10,209 bases of DNA from Bacteroidales bacterium H10 (GTDB lineage: Bacteria; Bacteroidota; Bacteroidia; Bacteroidales; Muribaculaceae). Below the pieces are notes generated by a model. That model was not told the origin of the DNA and made no database searches. It saw nothing but the letters and a program-made list of their open reading frames with translations. The stretch spans positions 11,257-21,465 of the forward strand of contig DAAV01000158.1 in the NCBI GenBank assembly GCA_001701295.1, written 5' to 3'. This document shows positions 6,201-10,209 of the stretch, one piece after another. The stretch's first letter is position 1. Each line of letters begins with the position of its first letter. A program made the position numbers and the translations under genes.

Positions 6201-7761
6201 GCTCAAAAAGAACGCCGCCATGAAAGTCGAAGAGGCCAAACGGCAGCAACAGGCCGAGGAGACACAGGCGCAGATGGACTTCTACACTCCGGGAAACGCC
6301 CTCTACGGCAAGGAGGAAGCATTGCAGCAGAAACTCTTTGAGATACGGATAAAGTATCTCAAACAGATGCAGGCCGCCTACAATCAGGCTTCCGAGGACT
6401 GGCATACCTATCAGGTGCAGATTGAACAGGCCGAGGGCGCGGAGCAGCTTCGCCGTCAGAAACTGCTTGCGCAGCGTGTGGCCGAGTGGAAGAAACAGTA
6501 TGAATACCGCGAGGCCGGACAACGCTACGACCTCGAAATGGAATTGCTCGCCGACGCTTACGACAGGGGGCTGATAACCTACCGTGAGTTCCTGGAGGCG
6601 CAGCGCGACATGAAGAAGAAGTATGCCGACGAGTATATGCCTCAGTCCGCCAAACCGCAGTCCGGATCGGCGGAGTCCGAAGCGAGAGCCTTTAAGCGCG
6701 ACCTTGAAATCGTCAGGTCGCTCTACGACCAGGGGCTTATCTCCAAGAAGCAGTACGAACAGGCTAAGGAGCGCATCGAGCGCACATACAACAAGAAGTC
6801 GCTCGATGCCGTGCGCAGGTTCGGCTCGACGCAGACCAATCAGCTTCTCGACATTTACGAGGCGTGGCAGAACTTCTTCAACGCCACGGAGGAAGACGGC
6901 GGCAACTGGGCTACACGCCTCGCCGCCCTCGCTTCGTCGGTGTTCGCTGTGATGAACGCAGGTATGCAGCAGACTTCGGAATATATGCAAGCCTGTGCCG
7001 ACATCGAAGTGGCGAAAGCCGAAAAGAAGTATGATCGCGAAATCGAGCTTGCCGAGGGCAATTCCTACAAGGTCAAGAAAGCGGAGAAGCAGAAAGACCG
7101 CGAAATTGCCAAAATCAAGTCGGACGCTGCAAAGAAGCAGTTTGCGATGCAGGTTATTCAGGCTGTGGCGCAGACGGCAACCAACGCTCTTAATGCCTAC
7201 GGCTCGGCGGCGCAGGTGCCGGTTATCGGCTACATACTTGCCCCAATCGCGGCGGCTATGGCCGTGGCCGCAGGTGCAATCCAGATCGCGACCATCAAGA
7301 AGCAGCAACAGGCTTCGGAGGCGCAGGGCTATATGTCGGGAGGTTTTACCCCGGAGGGAAAGCCCGACGAGGTGGCCGGTGTCGTTCACAAAGGGGAATG
7401 GGTTGCTTCGCAACGCCTTGTCAATAATCCCCGAACCCGCCCGTTGTTGGAGGCTCTGGACTATGCGCAGCGAACCAACACTATCGGCTCCATCACTGCC
7501 TCCGATGTGTCGCGCACGATTACAGCTCCCGCTGTCATGGCGGCACAGCCCTATACGCCTCAAACCGTCGTGAACAACACCTACAACGCCGCGCCCTCTG
7601 CCGACAACTCCGAACTGGTCTCGTCAATACGGAGGCTTAATGAACGCCTCGACGAGCCTTTTGTTACAGTCAACACTGTGGCCGGGGATTACGGAATACA
7701 AAAGGCCCAGGACGAATACGACCGGCTTATGAAGAACAAATCGCCTAAATCAAAGAAATAA
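3241..7761 (+). CDS. Phage tail tape measure protein
   Basis: This 1506-residue protein sets tail length in long-tailed phages and fills the tail tube before ejection. Residues 1-140 are charged and helical (coiled coil). A hydrophobic segment follows (about 149-166), then a TP901-type tape measure core (about 165-430; includes MAGRKAVQSYADMEET and LNLLAQEGGRLGYN). Further hydrophobic stretches are at about 483-535 and 577-597. Residues 598-1290 are mostly long charged helices, very rich in Lys, Glu, Ala and Gln. A related helical-hairpin motif recurs at 931-943, 1107-1117 and 1161-1172. Near the C-terminus a hydrophobic hairpin (1326-1352) precedes GYMSGGFTPEG...AGVVHKGEWVAS (1364-1391), a motif common at tape measure C-termini. 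The ATG at 3241 follows a promoter and dyad, with no Shine-Dalgarno. The usual tail-tube and chaperone genes are absent upstream. Long antisense open frames are only shadows. Confidence 0.93.
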   Translation: MANYTSTANVILSVNGKQAQKMLSQLEKDARRLEKQITKAATAGDKATMKKLQRELKSTQRMMEQLKGSSASVDGTLRRLDKATPKELNKALKLLQQQLNGIQRGTAAWDAQIAKIRAVKAELQKVNATLATQKSLWSRMNTWLNNAQTAIMAVVAAVTGLIMAGRKAVQSYADMEETMANTVKYTRMTAAEVEELNEIFKGMDTRLAREQLNLLAQEGGRLGYNTVASVKEYVEAASIINVALVDLGEGATQTIAKLSNIFGMEQMYGVRDAMLKIGSTVNHLSQNCTAAKPFIVEFAQRMAGIGSTAKMTIPEIMAFAATLDAHGQKVEMSATALQRTIMELFKKPAEMAKKVGLETNTFIETLNKSTTQGVMMFLEALNKLGEDKALAVLSPLFQDLGLDGARVSSVLSNLSSHLDFLKWQLGEAAQAFHDGTSASNEYAIFNNTVQASIDKARKRVGELAIELGEKLYPLMKHIYTSSSAFLRILNVLVDFIVAHRKAIASAVTVIAAYYSWILLVKIATVAWHTVLGVGKAVMTAYRTAIILGRITVIAFTQGVGAATHAMKLLNAVVKTNPFGLLLSVITAVVLIIKSLIDRTSEYTKKMREARNTAAAFSEELHKEMRNIDTLIGKLEAAKKGTKEYKDIKDEIIKQYGKYLKGLINERGEITNLTAAYKRLAAAARIAAKERSIQTARETADETHRDAFKEQAKKLLQSLIDEGVALRDAVRITNSVVYQLETTGTLSAELVAELQAIKGNAWQKKGWAQHPVNIVNEMIGQQTEYQETMAAIDNIERDQNPLGTYSETELKRIIPYLEERAAANQGGTIVLGMDKPNPTTRQMSAQEVRDFLDEARARLSVLETPNPDPVSGNPNFTLDDYTQYESDKERQKREREEAAAARRAEIKARKDFKEALDVPKAQWESDTAQNVSDYSNGLKSWTDFLLRKHEIELKYFTDREDVYKRFNLTEDEDYQALLKKKADYEAEWLKKNAAMKVEEAKRQQQAEETQAQMDFYTPGNALYGKEEALQQKLFEIRIKYLKQMQAAYNQASEDWHTYQVQIEQAEGAEQLRRQKLLAQRVAEWKKQYEYREAGQRYDLEMELLADAYDRGLITYREFLEAQRDMKKKYADEYMPQSAKPQSGSAESEARAFKRDLEIVRSLYDQGLISKKQYEQAKERIERTYNKKSLDAVRRFGSTQTNQLLDIYEAWQNFFNATEEDGGNWATRLAALASSVFAVMNAGMQQTSEYMQACADIEVAKAEKKYDREIELAEGNSYKVKKAEKQKDREIAKIKSDAAKKQFAMQVIQAVAQTATNALNAYGSAAQVPVIGYILAPIAAAMAVAAGAIQIATIKKQQQASEAQGYMSGGFTPEGKPDEVAGVVHKGEWVASQRLVNNPRTRPLLEALDYAQRTNTIGSITASDVSRTITAPAVMAAQPYTPQTVVNNTYNAAPSADNSELVSSIRRLNERLDEPFVTVNTVAGDYGIQKAQDEYDRLMKNKSPKSKK

Positions 7762-9608
7762 TGCACATCTACGTCAACAACAGACTCGCGGCCCTCAAAA
7801 AGGGTACTTCGTTCGAGTATGTATCCGAGAACCGCCTTTTTTCGGGCAGCGACGGTTATACGCTCTCCATCATCTTTCCTTTGCGCGGTTGCCCGGAAAA
7901 CTTAGCGATATTCGGGCATATAAACCGCGCTGATGTCGCCGCGCAGAGGGTAATCTTCAACTGCGAGATACGCGACAAGGCTTTCTGCAAATTCGGCTCA
8001 ATCACTATCACGGAGATTAACGATACAGAGGTCAAGACGCAATTTCTGGAAGGGCGCAGCGAGCAGAACTTCGACGTTACTTTCGATGATGTCTACATCA
8101 ACGAACTTGACCTCGGAAGCGCGACCGATACCAACGACAGCCGACCCGAATATGCCTGGGACCCGTTCATTAACAAAATGAAGTGCGTAGCCCTGCCGTG
8201 GGTCAACGACTATTCGGGCAATATTCAGAACCTTGCCGACTTCCACCCGGAGGAACGAAATTCGGACGGCTCCCTGAAAGCGCGCTCTTACTATTCGTGG
8301 AACGCCGACTGCAGCGGCAGGTCGTGGCAGCCTTATCTGCTCTATATCACGAGGCGCATCTGTGAGGCCGTGGGCTATGCCGCCGACTTCTCGAAGTGGG
8401 AGGAAAAGGAGGAATACAGGTATCTCCTTATCTGCAACACGCTCCCTTATGCCTGGGAAACAGGGGGCTTTGCCCGCGCCCTGCCGCATTGGACTGTCGC
8501 GGAATACTTCGAGAAACTGGAACTGCTGCTTGGCGGGGAGTTTACTATCAATCATCGGGGCAAGACGATTGATTTTGCCTTTACTGAGGCTACGCTGCTT
8601 ACAATACGCCCCGTGAGGCTCGACAACATCATCGACGAGCATACGGTGGAAGTTACCGTCGAGGAGGACAAGTGCGAGTATCGGGAGGCGAAAAATCTGG
8701 TCTACAAGGAGTGCGACCACGAAATGTGGAAGTTTTACTCTTGCGACTGGTTTATCAAGGCGTGGAAAGCCGGGGCGGTTCGCTACAAGTCGATGCGCGA
8801 GCTGCTTGAGGCCAACCGTTGGCTTGCATCTTGGAACGGATCGACCCAAAGAGGGTCAAATCGCGACAAGCTGCTTTATGCCGAAGATGTCGATGCCTAC
8901 TTCATCGTGCGCTCGCTCTCGAAAACTCTTGTAGAGAAGCGCGGAGGCTTTATGCCTAACCGATACGAGTATAAGATGGAGTTGCGCCCTGTCAATCTTT
9001 TCGGGGGCCGCATCGTCAGCGACGATGAAGATGCTGACGAGATAGAGATTGAGTTCGTACCTGCGTGGGTAGACGAGACAGAGGACAAGTACGGGCGTTG
9101 TCTGTTCCTTTCCTTCTCCGGCTACGACGAGAACGACAGCACGGGCACGTCGTGGAGCCGCGACCCGTACCAGCGCAAGGAGGAAATCGACAACACCCTC
9201 TATCAGCCGCACGCCTTTCAATCGCTCGCAGCCGGAGAGCGCAATAAAAAGGCCGAGTATTACGACCGCATTTATATCGGCTGGTGGGATGGCGCGCAGA
9301 GTCCGAACGGAAAATTGCCGCACCCCTACGTCGAGGACATCGAGATTGCCGAGGACTGGAGCAATTTTAACAATATCCACTTCTCCCTGCGCATCAATCA
9401 CACCACGCTAAACCACCGTCGTTCCGCTCACGCCATAAACTCACGGCAAAAATCCACTTTCAAATTCCTCTCCGACACTATCCCCAACCCCCGTGCTGTA
9501 TTCTTCATCAGGGGTAAGAAGTACCTGTGTGAAAAACTAACTGCGACATTCACGGAACACGGAATGTCGCAGCTTATCAAGGGCGTTTTCTACCCGATAG
9601 TGGAGTAG
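7761..9608 (+). CDS. Putative phage tail-tip/baseplate hub protein
   Basis: A 615-residue protein whose ATG overlaps the tape measure stop codon by one base (TAATG), so the two are almost certainly co-transcribed and translationally coupled. In long-tailed phages the gene after the tape measure normally encodes a distal tail or baseplate hub protein (Dit/Tal type). The sequence fits a beta-rich structural protein: no signal peptide, no membrane segment, many aromatic residues and alternating hydrophobic/polar strands. The first ~110 residues (FEYVSENRLFSGSDGYTLSI onward, to a GRSEQNFDVTF stretch) look like one compact domain. The middle (about 190-300) is rich in Trp and Tyr. Around 410-430 is an acidic stretch (SDDEDADEIEIE). 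I see no lysozyme, peptidase or other catalytic motif, unlike many Tal proteins. I recognise the type from its position and style rather than from a diagnostic motif, so the family assignment is tentative. Confidence 0.6.
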   Translation: MHIYVNNRLAALKKGTSFEYVSENRLFSGSDGYTLSIIFPLRGCPENLAIFGHINRADVAAQRVIFNCEIRDKAFCKFGSITITEINDTEVKTQFLEGRSEQNFDVTFDDVYINELDLGSATDTNDSRPEYAWDPFINKMKCVALPWVNDYSGNIQNLADFHPEERNSDGSLKARSYYSWNADCSGRSWQPYLLYITRRICEAVGYAADFSKWEEKEEYRYLLICNTLPYAWETGGFARALPHWTVAEYFEKLELLLGGEFTINHRGKTIDFAFTEATLLTIRPVRLDNIIDEHTVEVTVEEDKCEYREAKNLVYKECDHEMWKFYSCDWFIKAWKAGAVRYKSMRELLEANRWLASWNGSTQRGSNRDKLLYAEDVDAYFIVRSLSKTLVEKRGGFMPNRYEYKMELRPVNLFGGRIVSDDEDADEIEIEFVPAWVDETEDKYGRCLFLSFSGYDENDSTGTSWSRDPYQRKEEIDNTLYQPHAFQSLAAGERNKKAEYYDRIYIGWWDGAQSPNGKLPHPYVEDIEIAEDWSNFNNIHFSLRINHTTLNHRRSAHAINSRQKSTFKFLSDTIPNPRAVFFIRGKKYLCEKLTATFTEHGMSQLIKGVFYPIVE

Positions 9609-9613
9609 GTAAA

Positions 9614-9657
9614 TTTTGTTACCGGGTAACAATCCTTATCTTAATGGAGTAACAAAA
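9614..9657 (+). promoter_or_regulatory. Alternative stem upstream of tail terminator
   Basis: TTTTGTTAC (9614-9622) and GTAACAAAA (9649-9657) form a perfect 9-bp stem. The left arm also takes part in the small palindrome GTTACCGGGTAAC (9618-9630). The right arm overlaps the first bases of the terminator stem, so the structures partly compete. It may simply strengthen 3'-end protection of the mRNA. Confidence 0.35.
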
Positions 9658-9679
9658 AAGAGGTCAGGTGACCTCTTTT
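9656..9679 (+). terminator. Intrinsic terminator of the tail operon
   Basis: AAAAGAGGTCA (9656-9666) and TGACCTCTTTT (9669-9679) form a perfect 11-bp stem with a very tight turn, with A-run and T-run at its sides. It begins 47 bases after the stop of the 615-residue protein. The symmetric A/T flanks mean that it could work in both directions. Confidence 0.8.
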
Positions 9680-10093
9680 CATATCTTGTTATCTTACGCG
9701 GTTCTTTCTTGGTTCTCGTTTTCGCTATCCTTACTTGTACTCTCTGATATTCAGAGTAGTAACATTTTTATTAGGATAACAACGCAGAAGCCCACGCCTG
9801 TATATGTAATCAATGCATCCGGCTATATTTCTCCCGAAATATCGTGCCGAAGGCTGTATAATCACATATCCACGGGCATCTACCGTTGCTCAATCCTTGT
9901 CACAAGTATGAATTTTGCGAGAATTCCCAATGGACAAGAATCAGCGCGGATAAACGCTTTCTTATGTATGTTCACTACATCCCTCCTCGCTTGACCCCAG
10001 ACCGGGGCTTCTGCGAGGCGGTCTGCGACCGCAAAGTTAGTAATAATTCCTGAGATTTGGAGACTATTATGCTGGAAAACATAAATTCGAACT
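9680..10093. other. Intergenic region with no supported gene
   Basis: About 410 bases lie between two terminators that face each other. A plus-strand frame (to 9994) would begin inside the tail terminator and a 75-codon minus frame begins inside the other terminator stem, so neither is convincing. Small perfect hairpins occur at 9742-9756 (CTCTGA/TCAGAG), 9820-9849 (CGGC and ATATTT arms) and 10018-10032 (GCGGTC/GACCGC). On the minus strand TAACTTTG (10039-10032) matches a Bacteroidetes -7 box but lacks a -33 box. I see no tRNA and no clear attachment site. Confidence 0.5.
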
Positions 10094-10140
10094 AAAAACA
10101 ACGCCATCGAGGAAGGCTATTGTTTCTCTCGACGGCATTG
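10094..10140 (-). terminator. Intrinsic terminator of a minus-strand gene beyond the right edge
   Basis: On the minus strand CAATGCCGTCGAG and CTCGATGGCGTTG (plus-strand 10128-10140 and 10099-10111) form a 13-bp stem in which the two non-Watson-Crick positions are both G-U pairs. Five Ts follow immediately (10098-10094). On the plus strand the same positions would be A-C mismatches and no T-run follows. The strand is therefore clear, and an operon entering from the right ends here. Confidence 0.75.
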
Positions 10141-10209
10141 GTGGGAACCAGGGATAATTGTCCATATTCAGGAGTGTTCATAGAAACATCAACATTGTTT
10201 CCGGATTTA
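10141..10209 (-). other. 3' flank of an off-window minus-strand gene
   Basis: These last bases lie between the minus-strand terminator and the window edge. The minus strand has a stop codon in each of two frames here (TAA at 10209-10207 among them). The third frame stays open across the terminator to 10092 but gives only a 29-codon ATG frame (10181-10092). The upstream gene cannot be identified from this. Confidence 0.3.

Noticed and set aside
6055..7563. Open frame of 502 codons on the minus strand inside the tape measure gene
   Set aside because: It is exactly antisense to the clearly coding tape measure frame. Its product is a Leu/Gly/Arg/Val-rich mirror of a Lys/Glu/Ala-rich coiled coil and has no domain. 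GC-rich codon use commonly opens such shadows.
7998..8849. Open frame of 283 codons on the minus strand
   Set aside because: Antisense to the 615-residue tail protein, which has the coupled start and normal protein character; the minus product has none.
9668..9994. Open frame of 108 codons on the plus strand after the tail genes
   Set aside because: Its start codon is inside the tail operon terminator stem, and no promoter follows the terminator. The hydrophobic first 30 residues come from T-rich DNA.
9880..10107. Open frame of 75 codons on the minus strand
   Set aside because: Its ATG lies inside the stem of the minus-strand terminator at 10094-10140, so it would need its own promoter, and the only nearby -7 box (10032-10039) lies downstream of that ATG and lacks a -33 box.
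10001..10140. GC-rich hairpins as a possible tRNA or attachment site
   Set aside because: I found no cloverleaf, no T-arm GGTTCGA-type motif and no second copy in the window that would mark an attachment duplication.

Overview
The window looks like DNA from a Bacteroidales bacterium (Bacteroides/Parabacteroides/Alistipes/Muribaculaceae type). Three things suggest this: the protein families present, start codons with no Shine-Dalgarno sequence, and several boxes matching the Bacteroidetes promoter consensus (TTTG, about 20 nt, TAnnTTTG). The phage genes look more GC-rich than the IS element and the right-hand edge, so the region is probably a mosaic of mobile DNA: a prophage or phage-derived island, perhaps joined to an integrative/mobilizable element.

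Layout. (1) Bases 1-1288 contain no gene I can support. They hold two copies of a ~190-bp repeat, three related GC-rich hairpins (two of them with loops inverted relative to each other) and other strong hairpins. (2) Bases 1289-1396 look like a compact small-RNA gene: a near-perfect promoter, about 70 nt of RNA and an intrinsic terminator. Its 5' end can pair over 19 nt (one G-U) with the 3' end of the adjacent transposase mRNA. (3) Bases 1409-2449, minus strand, encode an intact IS110-family transposase with the full DEDD + Ser set. Upstream of it, in the non-coding left end, is a structured RNA candidate (about 2552-2668) in the position where IS110 elements encode their bridge RNA. (4) Bases 2681-3178 are gene-free but rich in hairpins, lying between a strong minus-strand promoter and the plus-strand promoter of the tail genes. 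This resembles an oriT or control region, but the identity is unproven.

(5) Bases 3241-9608 hold two overlapping plus-strand genes: a 1506-aa tail tape measure protein and a 615-aa tail-tip/baseplate-type protein (TAATG overlap, so probably translationally coupled). A 33-bp dyad overlaps their candidate promoter and may be an operator. The usual tail-tube and chaperone genes are not in front of the tape measure, and an intrinsic terminator follows the second gene directly. (6) Bases 9680-10209 contain no convincing gene. A clear minus-strand terminator at 10094-10140 shows that a minus-strand gene lies beyond the right edge.

The tail genes form a short, self-contained transcription unit between non-coding mobile DNA. 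The most novel-looking signals are the small RNA antisense to the IS110 transposase, the bridge-RNA candidate, and the loop-inverted hairpins.
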